Assembly (NCBI GenBank): GCA_020310875.1
Contig: CM035412.1
Coordinates: forward strand, 131,646,874-131,710,873
Length of the DNA: 64,000 nucleotides
DNA from: Ceratopteris richardii
Taxonomy: Eukaryota > Streptophyta > Polypodiopsida > Polypodiales > Pteridaceae
Direction: 5' to 3'
Positions 50,193-62,939 of this stretch are shown here, one piece after another; the stretch's first letter is position 1; the number at the start of each line of letters is the position of its first letter. The notes below the pieces were generated by a model, which did no database searches, was not told the origin of the DNA, and saw only the letters and a program-made list of their open reading frames with translations. The position numbers were made by a program, and so were the translations under genes.

Positions 50193-51161
50193 GAGACTGA
50201 GTAGGTACTGCTAAACCTGCTTTGTACCAGCCCTCTTTTTCTTCAGAGTTGATAACTAGACCTCCTTAGCTTTCCAATGACACCATAAAATGTCCTATGT
50301 CCTTTGGAAGTGATGTGTGCAATGATTGAATCAAAACAGATAACTTTGGAAGTCACAAACTCAAGAAAACCTTCTATTTATGGCTTGATACCTGCTGAGT
50401 ATTTTGCTCAGTATGACCAGCACAATAGGAATTGGAAAACTTTTAGGGGTATCTAATTAGCTTATTAAGCTACCTATTCCAAGTGAAATGATGTAAAATG
50501 ATAAACTATGCTAAGAGAAATCAATTTAGCAAGTTAAGCTATACCCCCGACTTTTTAGGACTGTAGTAGAAAATGACCAGAGTTCACCTCGACGCATATT
50601 TCTTCAAAATGGCTGAATATAATGTCCTAAAAATTTGACAGTATGTAGATTACTTCAAGCTGAATCCAACAAGCTTTGAATCACTGAATTTGGTGAAGAA
50701 TTGACCGAGATATGCCCTTGACAAGTTCACAGACTTTTGAGTAGACTAACAGAGAACTCAGAGATGACAATATGAATGTATGTATTAATGAACATTTGTA
50801 TACAACTCCATTGGCATGAATCTCATTGCCAAATGGTGTAGAGAGGTGTGGGCTTGAGTTTAGACCTCACACACACTCAAAAATCAGTAATGCTAGGCTC
50901 GGGAGTGCTCTCTCTCTGCCCGCGACTTTTCATATCCATTTTTATAAGAGATGACAAAAAATTTGAATTCAAATTCAAACTTTTGGCTCCCTATGATCAA
51001 GCTCCTAAATGCTTGTAGATATTCTTTCAATAAAGCAATCAATTATCAACGAATCCTTTTGGTAGGTGATTACAAGAGATTCCAAGTCAATTTGACTTTT
51101 ACAATGAGGTAAAGTGGTAATTAACCACTAGCATATGTTCCTATGCTTCTTCATGTATGTA
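50165..51161 (-). repeat. 5' LTR of Copia D (incomplete)
   Basis: This is the direct partner of 44826-45875. Similarity ends near 51161, where gag sequence of element C begins. Confidence 0.8.
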
Positions 51162-51202
51162 ACTGATGCTAGCTGATCTCGAAGCTCTTTGATCCTCAAT
51201 CT

Positions 51203-52474
51203 TGTTGGAGCAAGTCTATGACAAGCCTAAGTATTGGCTTGAGTCTCACAAAGTCTTAGAAGAAGCTTTAAAAAGAAGACTATGTAAAGTTCACTTGTGA
51301 ACTACCTCTTGTAACTTTTGAAGAGTTTACTTAATGTAAAAGTAAGAGAATCTTAAGTGGTTGAGTCCACTTGATCAAGAATGGAAAGAGGAGCCACGAA
51401 TTCGTGATTTGTGGTAGGTAGAGAATCAAATCAATCGTTGATTGATTGGAGAGTGATTGAGGGAAGTTAGCCTCCCAAACTCAACTATAAATAGATGGCA
51501 GTTTTAGTCGTGGTTAGAGAGACCTATGTGAAGACCTCCAAGAGCTGAGCTTTATGCCATATCAAGGTGTGATTACAAGGCACACATATGTATCAGTAAG
51601 TCAATGTATTGTACAAGCAATATACTTTCATTTTCATGATTATTTGAGTTCATCTTTCCATGTTCTTGTGAAGTGTACTACTCACTACCATTACTCTCAG
51701 TTTTCTCAGTCAGCTTGCAGAGATGTTTTCTCTGAGCTTGGTACATCATTTTCAGTGATTTAACTTGGTAAAGTTATCTCTATAAGTCTACTATATGCTC
51801 ACAAATTTTCATGTCATTTGGATGTTGCAATCTTCAGTTATGTTCATTTGAAGTCAACAGGGTCTGTTCATCTTCACTTCTCTGTCAGGTACCCGACTTT
51901 TTCACTCATCTTGTCAGAGCCATTTCTCAGTGGTTACTCACCCAAATTCAGTGATTTAAAGTTTGTTGGATTTAGCTTACTATCTAGTATAACCATAAAA
52001 ATGTTCATAATCATTGAATTTCTACATTTTGAGTTATGTTGATTTTTCTGCTCACTAGTCTATTTCTGTAGCAGCCCGTGAAAATCGGGATGATGTCATC
52101 ACTTGTTAAAACTCATTCTCAGTGTGTGGTTCATTATTTTTTATGAGATTACTCTTGAAAGTTAGCTCTTTAAGTTGCCTAGACTTCCCTAAGAGGAATT
52201 GAGCTAATTGCTGCTGTGCTCAGAGAATTATGTAAAACACTGGACAGGTGTATGAACCAAGAATAGCAAGTTTTCACCTCTGAGCTAACTCCAACTTATC
52301 TGTTTTGATCTATCTTTTTGAGAGTGATCTTCCAAGGTACATAGGGTGTCTAATACATCCATTGGAAAGCTAAAAGGGCCCACCATATACTCATGGAGTT
52401 CATTTGGCTGGTGTAGATCAAGGATTTTGCAACACCTCTTCATCTTCAAGCACATACCTATCCATCTCTTCACA
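51203..52474 (+). repeat. 5' LTR of Copia E
   Basis: This LTR contains the TATAAATA box at 51486-51493 and the block shared with element D at 51938-51977. Confidence 0.95.
51486..51493 (+). promoter_or_regulatory. TATA box in the LTR of Copia E
   Basis: TATAAATA lies in CTCAACTATAAATAGATGG, about 285 bp into the 5' LTR. The same octamer lies at 56948-56955 in the 3' LTR. The position fits the U3/R promoter of plant Copia elements. Confidence 0.6.
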
Positions 52475-52491
52475 GTGGCATCACAGCAAGG

Positions 52492-55400
52492 TTGGACAAC
52501 ATGGCAGATGGATTTCCTTCATCAATTGACAAATTAGACAGAGGTAATGACTCAGCTTGGTCATTAAGAATGGAAGCCTATCTCCAAGGTAGAAGTTTAT
52601 ATGGTTATGTGGTTGAAGATGAAGTTATGCCAAGTTTCAGGAACAAAAGTCAACCAACACAAGAAGAGCAAGAAAGATTGAGCACATGGTGCTCCAAGGA
52701 TGCACTTGCAAGGTCTTATCTCCTCAACTCTATCTCATATTTTTTGTTGCCTCATTAGAAGTTGTAAGACATCTCAGGAAGTGTGGGATGCACTTGAAGC
52801 TTTCTTTTCTTCAAGTACCAAAGCTAGGAAGCATCAACTATGGCTGGAGTTCACAACTCTCAAGAAGGCTCCCAAACAAAATGTGACTGATTTTGTCACA
52901 AAGCTCAAGGACATAGCGGATCAGTTGGGAAGCATTGGAGAGGTAATAGATGAAGAGCAAATTGTAAGGCAGGTCATCAATGGCTTGAAGGCAGATGATA
53001 AGTGGGAAGCATTCACCACAGCTATGGATTTGTACATGGACATGCATGTACCTGATTTCAACACACTCATTGGACAACTACTTACTCAAGAGGCAAAGCT
53101 TATAAAAAATGGAGAAAGCTCTAAAGGTAATCAATCTTCAGCTTTATACACGGATAAAAGCAAGTCTAAAGATAACAAAGGAAAGGCAAAGAAAGTGGAT
53201 GATGAAGTAGGTACATCCCAAGACTCCAACTCATGTTCTATTTGTGGATTAACTAATCATACAACTGAAAATTGCTTTAGGAATTCCAGGAATCAAAGAG
53301 GCAGAGGATACAATAGAGGAAGTTATGGCTACTCAAGAGGAAGGTTCAACAACTACCATGGCAACTACAACAACTACAATCATTCAAACTATCAAGGAGG
53401 CTACAAAGGAAGGAGAGAATACAATAACTACACAGAAGACTCAAACAAAGAGGATTCATTATTGATCATGAACATGGCTATGCCACAAGGTAAATCTGAT
53501 GAGCATATTTTCTACATAGATTCAGGTTGTTCAAATCATGTGGCAGGAAATGTGGCACTCCTATCAGATTTAGAAGATCCAAGGAATAAGCATGAGGTAC
53601 AAACAGGAGATGATACAAAACATCCTGTGGAGAAAATAGGCAATGTCAAAGCACCTGATGGAAACATCAACCTACTCAGTAAGGTACTCTATGTCCCTAC
53701 CGTTACAAAGAATTTGATAAGTGTTGGGCAAATAGTAGAGAAAGGGTTGCAAGTCAGGTTCACAAAAGCAGGAGCATTTGTTGAAGATCCAAGTCAAGGA
53801 TTCAGAAGAATTGCAAAAGGTGAAAAGACAGGTAGATTGTTCACATTTGAATTACAGGACACTAGAAACATTGCTCTCTTTAATTATGGTAGTCAGACAC
53901 TCACAGAATTGGAAGTATGGCACAAAAGGTTAGCACATATTGGTGAAAGGTCATTAAAGCAAATCTGCAGGGACCAAAGTGTACTTGGACTTCCTAATTT
54001 GTCAAAACAACATATGATTTATAAGTGTAGTGCATGTCAATTTGGAAAGTCTCACAGGTTACCATTCATGAAGAAAGGTTATATGCATGGAGATCTCTTG
54101 GAGTTGGTTCATACAGATGTATGGGGACCTAGCAAGGAAGCTTCAATATCTGGATCAAGGTATTATGTTTCCTTTATTGATGATTGCAGCAGATGGACTA
54201 TCCTATTCTTTATGAAACACAAAGATGAAGATTTTTCATGTTTCAAAAGATATTTGGCTCTTGTGGAGAATCAAACAGGTAAATCACTAAAAAGGCTAAG
54301 GTCAGATGGAGGGGGAGAATACTTCTCCCATGATTTTGATCCTTTTCTTCAAGAAAGAGGAATCAAAAGAGAGGTAACTACAAGGTACACTCCTGAGCAA
54401 AATGGAGTGGCAGAAAGGAGGAATAGGATAATTGTTGAAGCTGCAAGGTCTATGTTAAATGAAAAGCATTTACCTAATTACTTATGGGCTGAGGCTGTAT
54501 CTACAGCCACTTACTTGATTAACAGGTTGCCTTCAAAATCCCTTGATGGGATGACTCCATATGAGGCTTGGAATGGAAGAAGACCAAGCTTAGATCATTG
54601 TAAAATTTTTGGATGTATTGCTTTTGCTCATGTTCCTTCACAGGTTAGAGGCAAGATGGATCCAAAGGCAGAAAGGTGTGTATTTATTGGATATGACAAC
54701 AATCAAAAGGGCTACAGGTTATACAACCCTACCAACAAAGGATTCTTGGTAAGCAGAGATGTAGTTTTTGATGAGAATAATTCATGGTATGAAGATTCAT
54801 GCAGGAAGGTCAATTTACCATATAATATTGAAGAAGATTTTCCAAAGCTTGGTAGAGAACAACCGAAGATTGAAGAAGAAGACACCTCAGAGGATGATGA
54901 AGAATCTCAGATGGAAAAGATCAAAGCATGGAAGTCTAAAGGTAAAGCAAAATTGCAGGAACTTGGACATGAGGCAGAATCATCACATCATGGCCTAAGA
55001 AGATCTATGAGGGAAAAGAAAAAACCAGAAAGGTATGGGTTTGACACCTCATTAGTAACTAAACATTCTATCTACATAGCACAAGACATAAACCAAGAGG
55101 AGCCATCATCATTTGAAGAGGCCAAAGCAAAAACAGAATGGAAGCATGCAATGAAGGAAGAGATTGAAGCACTTGAGGAAAACAACACTTGGGATTTGGT
55201 GCCCAAGACTTCATCCATGAAGGTAATAGGCTCAAGATGGGTCTATAAACTCAAGAAGAATTCTGATGGTTCCATTAACAGGTATAAGGCAAGGCTTGTA
55301 GCAAAAGGCTTTGCACAAACTCAGGGAATTGATTATGAGGAGACCTTCTCTCCTGTGGCAAAGATGCCTACTATTAGGGTTTTGCTTAGTATTGCCTCTT

Positions 55401-56632
55401 CCAAGAATTGGAAGATACTTCAACTAGATGTAAAGAATGCATTCTTGAATGGTTGGATAATAGAAGAGGTATATATGGCACAACCACCTGGTTTTGAGAA
55501 TCAAGTTTATCCTGATTATGTGTGTAAACTTAACAAAGCATTGTATGGTCTCAAGCAAGCTCCAAGAGCTTGGAATTTCAGGCTTGTTTCATTCTTGCAG
55601 GACAAAGGCTTTCAACCAAGCAAGGCAGATCCTTCACTCTTTATTAAAAAGAGTAATTCTGAGGTCATCTACCTATGTGTATATGTAGATGATATTATAT
55701 TGACAGGAAATGATGCAGATGGTATGAAGAAGATCAAAGATCAGATGAGAGAAGAGTTCAAGATAAGTGATTTGGGTTCACTTACCTACTTCCTAGGTTT
55801 GGAAGTTTTCTACAAAGATCATGGTTTGTTTCTCACTCAAAGAAAGTACATTAAGGACATGTTGGCAAAATTCAAGATGCAAGATTGTAAGATTGCAGGT
55901 ACTCCAATGGAGGTCAATCACAAATTGAGCTCACATGAAGGTGAACTCATAGAGGACATCACATCATATCAAAGTCTAGTGGGTAGTCTCAACTATGCCA
56001 CATTGACAAGAGTAGATATATGTTACAGTGTGAGTGTGCTAAGTCAATTTATGCACACACCAAGGAAACCACATATGGATGTTGCCAAAAGGACTCTCAA
56101 GTATCTCAAAGGAACCATAAATGAAGGACTTTATTATCCTTATGTATCTGATTTAGGTTTGAAGCTATTTTCTGATGCAGATTGGGCTGGCTCCAAGGAA
56201 GATAGAAGGAGCACTTTAGGTTATCTTACCTTTGCAGGTTCAAAGCTTATTTCATGGTCATCCAAGAAGCAACCCACAGTTGCTCTCTCTTCTACTGAAG
56301 CTGAATATAGAGGTCTTGCCATAGCTACACAAGAAGCTATGTGGATGAAGACATTATTCAAAGATCTTGGATTGGAGTTTGGAACTCCAACTATTTTTGG
56401 TGACAATATGAGTTCTATTCACTTGGCTGCTAATCCTATTTTTCATGCAAGGACTAAACATATTGAAGTTCATTATCACTATGTACGAGAGAAGGTTCTA
56501 AGCAAAGAGATTCAAATATCATATGTGTCCACTCATCAACAATGTGCAGATATTCTAACCAAAGCATTGGATGGTACAAAGCTTTGCAAATTCAAGGCTA
56601 TGATTGGTTTGCAGGTAATCTTGGAAGATTGA
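52492..56632 (+). pseudogene. gag-pol region of Copia E (nearly whole fossil)
   Basis: The order is gag (SSIDKLDRGNDSAWSLRMEAY from about 52520), zinc knuckle CSICGLTNHTTENC (53234-53275), protease FYIDSGCSNHVAG (about 53510), pre-integrase VWHKRLAHIGERS (about 53915), integrase core to about 54560, RT about 55130-55960 with YVDDIILTG (55681-55707), and RNase H about 56150-56600 with DADWAGSKEDRR and HARTKHIEVHYHYV. This is the standard Ty1/Copia order with gag and pol in one reading frame. More than 1300 codons are uninterrupted. It looks almost whole, with about one or two breaks. Confidence 0.9.
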
Positions 56633-56664
56633 AGACCTCAAGCATACTTGGCTTGAGGGGGAGC

Positions 56665-57936
56665 TGTTGGAGCAAGTCTATGACAAGCCTAAGTATTGGC
56701 TTGAGTCTCACAAAGTCTTAGAAGAAGCTCTAAAAAGAAGACTATGTAAAGTTCACTTGTGAACTACCTCTTGTAACTTTTGAAGAGTTTACTTAATGTA
56801 AAAGTAAGAGAATCTTAAGTGGTTGAGTCCACTTGATCAAGAATGGAAAGAGGAGCCACGAATTCATGATTTGTGGTAGGTAGAGAATCAAATCAATCAT
56901 TGATTGATTGGAGAGTGATTGAGGGAAGTTAGCCTCCCAAACTCAACTATAAATAGATGGCAGTTTTAGTCGTGGTTAGAGAGACCTATGTGAAGATCTC
57001 CAAGAGCTGAGATTTATGCCATATCAAGGTGTGATTACAAGGCACACATATGTATCAGTAAGTCATTGTATTGTACAAGCAATATACTTTCATTTTCATG
57101 ATTATTTGAGTTCATCTTTCCATGTTCTTGTGAAGTGTACTACTCACTGCCATTACTCTCAGTTTTCTCAGTCAGCTTGCAGAGATGTTTTCTCTGAGCT
57201 TGGTACATCATTTTCAGTGATTTAACTTGGTAAAGTTAGCTCTATAAGTCTACTATATGCTCACAAGTTTTCATGTCATTTGGATGTTGCAATCTTCAGT
57301 TATGTTCATTTGAAGTCAACAGGGTCTGTTCATCTTCACTTCTCTGTCAGGTACCCGACTTTTTCACTCATCTTGTCAGAGCCATTTCTCAGTGGTTACT
57401 TACCCAAATTCAGTTATTTAAAGTTTGTTGGATTCAGCTTACTATCTAGTATAACCATACAAATTTTCATAATCATTGAATTTCTACATTTTGAGTTATG
57501 TTGATTTTTCTGCTCACTGGTCTATTTCTATAGCAGCCCGTGAAAATCGGGATGATGTCATCATTTGTAAAAACTCATTCTCAGTGTGTGGTTCATTATT
57601 TTTTATGAAATTACTCTTGAAAGTTAGCTCTTTAAGTTGCCTAGACTTCCCCAAGAGGAATTGAGCTAATTGCTGCTGTGCTCAGAGAATGATGTAAAAC
57701 ACTGGACAGGTGTATGAACCAAGAATAGCAAGTTTTCACCTCTGAGCTAACTCCAACTTATCTATTTTGATCTATCTTTTTGAGAGTGATCTTCCAAGGT
57801 ACATAGGGTGTCTAATACATCCATTGGCAAGCTAAAAGGGCCCACCATATACTCCTGGAGTTCATTTGGCTGGTGTAGATCAAGGATTTTGCAACATCTC
57901 TTCATCTTCAAGCACATACCTATCCATCTCTTCACA
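56665..57936 (+). repeat. 3' LTR of Copia E
   Basis: This has the same length as the 5' LTR, with about 25 differences. It is followed by the AATCT duplication. Confidence 0.95.
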
Positions 57937-57941
57937 AATCT

Positions 57942-58334
57942 ATACTCACTAATGCTTTGGTTTGAGCTTTTCTTCATGTTGTTGAGCTCGTTCTTGAGTT
58001 GCATCCTCCGAGACCTTGTTGAGGTCGCATACACCTTCTCCAATGCTTTTCAAACTTCCTTGGCTGTTTCTAAGCTTTGCACATGACCAAACATAGTGCT
58101 AGAAATAACTTGTGAGATGAGGAACATCACCCTTCAATTCCTCTCTTCCCAATCAGCAAATTGTCTCCTTTGTGCCAGAGTAATGTTTGGATCTTCAAGG
58201 TCCACCAGTTGTGGATCGTCTCCACTAACTAGACTCCATAAACCTTTACCTTTAAGGTAATTTATCATTCTATACCTCCAAGACTCAAAATTATCTTTGT
58301 CTAACTTCTCAACTTGTTGCCCTAAATCAGCCAT
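57942..58334 (-). pseudogene. gag start of Copia C (fossil)
   Basis: Minus-strand VEKLDKDNFESWRYRMINYL is a Copia gag N-terminus. Further along, KNELNNMKKSSNQSISEYR matches the later gag core. Element E is inserted in this gag. The frame is broken. Confidence 0.75.
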
Positions 58335-58484
58335 TGAAAACTTCCAAGATTGAAGTTTACCTCAAGTATGTTATGGCACTCTCTCTTGAATTCACGAAGC
58401 TCCCCCTTGATTTGTAGCTTCTCCTTTGCTTCACTTCAGTTCCAATGCTTTTCCTCTTCAAAATCCAATGCTCTGATACAAATT

Positions 58485-59146
58485 GTTGGAGAATTCCTCT
58501 CCTATTTGCAGCGGAAAATGTAGAAGACCTTCTCAGGATCAAGATTTTTGCCAACAGCTGAACCTTCAAATGAGAACTGGTACCAACTGTCCACTTAGTT
58601 AGGCTGAAAACTAGACTTCACTAAAACCTGAATAACTCACAAAGCATGAAGAATTTGCTAAAACACTTTTAGATAGAGGAAGTATTTGAGATAAGCTTTC
58701 CAATGAATGTTTAAACACTAAAATTGGATACATATATTGAGAGATATGACTCTTACAAGTAGACTACCGAGAAATGGGTGTGCGGCTGGACATACGCTAT
58801 GAGAGTGAACGGAACGAAATGACTCAAACCAAATGAACTAGCTACAAGGGGACTTCCATGCCTTCTTCCTCTGTTCTTGAGTGTCATCCCTTGCCTCTTT
58901 TATAGCCAAGTGACCAAAAACTCTCATGATGAGTTTGAGAGCTCTTTTCCATAACTTCTCCACTACTTTGGACAACCACTCCTCTTATAGTTTAGTTTTT
59001 GGATTTGATTATCTGTTGATTGATTCTCTTTTGGCCTCCACTACTTGTTGAAGTAAATGCTTCCATTTCTAATTTTTGTATTTTCCTTCTATTTGAAGAA
59101 AATCCTTTTTGCAAAAATATATACGACCTTACTTTTTTTTTAAACA
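58485..59146 (-). repeat. 5' LTR of Copia C
   Basis: This is the partner of 43481-44144, with the TGGAT duplication at 59147-59151. Confidence 0.85.
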
Positions 59147-59151
59147 TGGAT

Positions 59152-59769
59152 AACCCTATTTATTAATCTTTTACCATGTAAAACTTTTCTCTCAAATTTA
59201 ATGAACCTCATGGGTTGTAACCATGCTATAGAGGAGCTACCAAGTCATGTTCTCTATCTTCTTCCTTTTGTGAACTATTGATGTGGCCATAACCATGTGA
59301 TGGAGGTGGATCATCAAATATGGAGAGATAAGAAAATCATGCATGAGGTGGAAGGTGAAAAAAGAAGAGATAGAAGATTTAAATTTAAAAAAAAACAATG
59401 AGGACTAATGAGATTGTTGGAGTTTGAGGATTGGGAAAGCACATGAAGAGTTTAAGAAAGAAGAAGAGGCTTGGAGAATAAGACAAAAAAGATTGTACCA
59501 AGTGAGTTTACAAACATAAGTGACATGTTAGGATTATAGGTGTGTATAGAACTTGAGGGAAAAGACCTCCTAAAGAGGGGAAAATTTCCCTCGGTGGTCC
59601 TAAGTGTGTTCACACACATCACTACCAAAATATATAAAAAATTTCCCCTTGTGAGTGATGTAGTGAACAAGAGGTTGGCAGTCATGTATAAGGAAGTTCC
59701 AAGCTATGTGAAAAGAAATCAATCCACAAAAGGCAGCAAGCCCAAATGTTTGCAAAAACTTCAAAATTC
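59152..59769. other. No gene recognised
   Basis: This AT-rich sequence lies between Copia C and a Copia fragment. An open stretch at 59452-59685 (minus) has no motif. The right edge may continue the Copia fragment's tail. Confidence 0.4.
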
Positions 59770-60400
59770 TCCCTAGGCATAGCTTTCTAAAAAGGTCGAC
59801 AAGATTATCCTATGTGGGCACAAAAGCTAAATTGATCTCTCTGTTAGAGATTCTCTCCCTCATAGAATGATAATGCACCTCAATTTTCTTTTTTTGAGCA
59901 TGAAATACAAGTTTCTTTGCAACTTCTAGTGCACTTTGACTATCAATAAAGATGCTCATTGTAGAAGAGTGACCAACACCCAAATCAATGAAAGGGCATT
60001 TGACCCACACACTCAATAGTAGCTATGAAAGCTTCCTGTACTCAACCTCACAACTAGAAGTGGCCTTAGTAGGCTACTTGTTGTTCAATCAAGATATGTA
60101 TGAGCTACCATGCATGAAGCAAAAACCATTGGTGGACACATGGGTGACATAAAAGCAACCTAATCTAAGTTAGAGAAAGCATGCAGATGTGGTGCTAATC
60201 ATCCCCCTTTGGATAAAACAATCCAAGTGGTTGGGTATCACTCAAGTAGGGATGGATGTGCTTAACTGATTATCAATGCTTGACACTTGGTCAATGCATA
60301 AACCTACTCATCTCAGAGACCAAAAACTAAGTATCAAGTCAGGTTGTGCACAAGTAAATTAAACATTCAACAATCTATTGATAGAGAATAACTTCAAATG
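59770..60400 (-). mobile_element. Copia fragment: RT end and RNase H, decayed
   Basis: On the minus strand, a VSEMSRFMH segment near 60300 is the end of RT, CEVEYRKLS near 60040 is the RNase H AEYR region, and IFIDSQSALEVAK with HSMRERI near 59960-59860 is the RNase H tail. No LTR is attached. It abuts the Gypsy fragment on the right and is broken several times. Confidence 0.65.
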
Positions 60401-60479
60401 CATCTCAAGTATCATGAATGCTCAATCGTAAGCTTGTTTTTATAGGAGTAGCAATAAGTTTTAAACAAATGGACATCAT

Positions 60480-61250
60480 TCACTGATTGAGGTTTAGGCC
60501 ATTCTTCAATTACTTTAATCTTCTTGGGATCTACATGAGCGCCTTGACTAGAGATGATATGTCCAAGATACTCTATCTCGTTTTGGAACAAACAACTCTT
60601 TTCAAAATTAGCATAAAGTTTATTTTTACGTAACAAATCAAAGGCTGTTGCTAAATGAGTTTCATGTTCACTGCCATTCCTACTATAAATAAGTATATCA
60701 TCAAAGAAGACAAGAACGAAGTCTTGGTATTCAAGGAAAATATTATTCATCATACGTGCAAAGGTGGCGGGTGCATTGGTAAGTCCAAAAGGCATTACCA
60801 TGAATTCAAAATGGTTGTGTTGAGTTTTAAAAGTAGTTTTATAAATGTCATGTGATGTCATTCTTATCTGATGATACCCAGATTTGAGGTCGATTTTACT
60901 GAAGACACAAGCTCCACGAAGTTTATCTAGCAAGTCATCTATCCTAGGGATAGGATACCTATTCTTAATGGTAATTTTATTAAGGGCTCTATAATCAATG
61001 CACATTCTATACATCTTGTTCTTCTTTTCAACTAAAAGAACAGGGGCTCCAAAAGGAGAAGAGCTAGACCGTATTAGTCCTTTGTTGAGTAAATCTTTAA
61101 CTTGTCTAGCTATTTCATTTTGGTGTAAAGATCCATGCCTATAAGGTGCTTTATGAGGAGGAGAGCTACGAGGAATTAACTCAATCCTATGGTCAAGAAA
61201 TCCTCTAGAAGGTGGTATTGCAGAAGGAAAATCAGCCATAAAACAATCCT
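60480..61250 (-). pseudogene. Gypsy reverse transcriptase region (fossil)
   Basis: Minus-strand motifs in order are PYRHGSLHQNEIARQVKDLL, GAPVLLVEKKN, CIDYRALNKIT, FSKIDLKSGYHQIR, MPFGLTNAPATFARMMN, FFDDILIYS and FLGH-like YLGHIISSQG. These are the consecutive fingers-palm blocks of Ty3/Gypsy RT. Confidence 0.85.
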
Positions 61251-61599
61251 TATACAAGTCCATAAATGACTTATGTGCACTTGGAAGTGTATGTGTATAA
61301 TCAATTATATTATTCACAAAGACAATACATGAGTTATTACCTTTCCGAAAAGCTTGTTTGACTTGCGTATGAATAATGAACGAGAAGGGTTGAAAATCAT
61401 GCATCACAGACAGTGAAACATCTTTATTTCAAAATTTGAAAGTAATCATGTGTGTATCATAATCAATGCAGGGGTTGTAATTATGTCGAAACGGCATGCC
61501 AAGTATAACATCATATGACTGCAATGGAGCAATTAAAAATGAACGTTCATCTACATATGTGCCTATACAAATTTGAACGTTATGCACCTCATTCGTAAC

Positions 61600-62939
61600 A
61601 TTATACCTATTCACGCAACCTTAACCTTATACATAGAAGGATGAGTAGTAAGGTTAAGATTTTTAACTAGCTTATGAGAAATAAAATCATGTGAGCTACC
61701 ATCGTCGTGTAAAACATTTACTACTATGCCATTAATGGTGCCATGCATGCAGAGTAGAGAATGGTTAGAAGTTCCGTTACCCAAGGTACTTAGTTCTTGC
61801 TCTAATACTTCTTCAGAACTGTTAGGTTCACTGTGAGCAGGAACAACCTCCATGTTGTGTACTTCAGCTTCAATGGGTTGCCTATTAGTAGGTCTCATCC
61901 TACAGGCAGCTTTGTTATGACCAATCTTTCCACAATTCCAACAAGTTATACGTGGTCATTTTTGTTGAGCATTCATCGTCGTATTTTGAAGAGTGGTAGG
62001 TTTGTGAGGCTGGCCAAGGGTTGATTTGTTGGATGGTACTAAATGTGATTGAGGAGGGCATTGGAAAGTAGGTGAAGCAAATGTAGAAAAAGGACACTTA
62101 AAAGGAAAATTGGCTTTGACAAGTGGTTGACGTTGATGAATTTGTTGTAAGCGAAGTGTTTTGGTGATAGATTGGAACTCCTTTTCAGCATCATGTGCAA
62201 AAGAGATAGCTTCATACAAAGTTGTAGGTCAGAGGGTATGGAGCTTTGCTTGGATTCCCATCTCCAATCCATCTTCATATTTTCATTGCAAACTTGCTTC
62301 AGGAACCTACTCAAGTGAACGAAGTAATAAAAGACATTGGCAAAAACGTTCAGTATAAATAAATAGATTATCTCCTTCTCTCCATCCAAAAGTTGTCCAT
62401 GCACGATGCGCATGTAGATGGAACTGGGAAGGAAGGAAAGACTCCTTAATTTTTGCCTAAAATGCATCCCATGTGGTAGGACGGTTGGTACTATTCCGTA
62501 AAATATTCCACCATAGCTGAGCTCTTCCTACCAAATCATTGGTAGCAAACTTGACTTTCTCACTTTCTAAATTGGACTCATCAGAGTAGAAATCGTCGAA
62601 TTGAGAGAGCCATGACAAGACAAATTGGCCATCCTTTCGTCCATCGAATCTGAAGCATTGGAAGTTCTTAGCACCTATCTTGGAACTTGCACCTTCTTCT
62701 TGTGTAGTGATAATCGCTTTCACCACTTTGATTAAGCTATGATCATCACTTTGTACTTGTTGGAGCATAGCATCGCATTCTTGTATAGCTTGTTGAGTTG
62801 CTTGAAGTTCTTGTCGCATAAGCTCTAATTGTTGCTCGAGTGAGACTCCAAGTAAAGGTGAATTGCCAAAATCCTCCATTGTTGTAGGGTCCATATCTAG
62901 AGAACAAAACCCCTCTTTCAATCTATGTTGGATCCTCAA
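61600..62939 (-). pseudogene. Gypsy gag, zinc knuckle and protease region (fossil)
   Basis: Gag starts near 62890 (MEDFGNSPLLG) with a Gln-rich coiled segment. The core follows, with KNFQCFRFDGRKDG, LSWLSQFDDF and GRAQLWWNILR, then a CCHC knuckle near 61920 and protease-like NVLHDDGSSHDFISHKLV near 61690. This is the standard Gypsy gag-PR order. Several breaks are present. Confidence 0.75.

Larger units (their letters stand above)
44826..51161 (-). mobile_element. Copia element D, nested in C
   Basis: LTR copies at 44826-45875 and 50165-51161 both end CATCCCAACA on the minus strand. The right copy is incomplete at its outer edge, so no target duplication can be shown. The primer-binding site TGGTATCAAAGC lies left of the right LTR (50154-50164), and a GAGGGGGAGC polypurine tract right of the left LTR. 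The LTRs differ by about 4-5 %. The coding region is long and readable, with about three to five breaks. It belongs to the same Copia lineage as E. Confidence 0.85.
51203..57936 (+). mobile_element. Copia element E, young, nested in C
   Basis: Two 1272-bp LTRs (51203-52474 and 56665-57936) start TGTTGG and end TTCACA. The perfect 5-bp duplication AATCT is at 51198-51202 and 57937-57941, with gag sequence of element C on both sides. A diverged primer-binding site TGGCATCACAGC (52476-52487) follows the 5' LTR, and a GAGGGGGAG tract precedes the 3' LTR (about 56655-56663). The LTRs are about 98 % identical by eye, the highest in the window. The coding region is nearly whole, with about one or two breaks. 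A TATAAATA box lies at 51486-51493 and again at 56948-56955. Confidence 0.95.
43481..59146 (-). mobile_element. Copia element C (host of nested D and E)
   Basis: LTRs at 43481-44144 and 58485-59146 are bordered by a perfect 5-bp duplication TGGAT (43476-43480 and 59147-59151). On the minus strand they begin TGTTTA/TGTTAA-like and end CTCCAACA (left copy slightly changed). A GAGGGGGAG polypurine tract lies right of the left LTR, and the primer-binding site TGTATCAGAGC lies left of the right LTR. The LTRs differ by about 8-9 % by eye. The remaining coding sequence is RNase H/RT end (about 44820-44180) and gag (58334-57942 plus a short piece at about 51162-51202). The middle of pol is not found. 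D and E fill the interior. The coding region is broken. Confidence 0.9.

Noticed and set aside
57762-58043. 93-codon minus-strand ORF
   Set aside because: A chance reading that crosses the boundary between Copia E's LTR and Copia C's gag.
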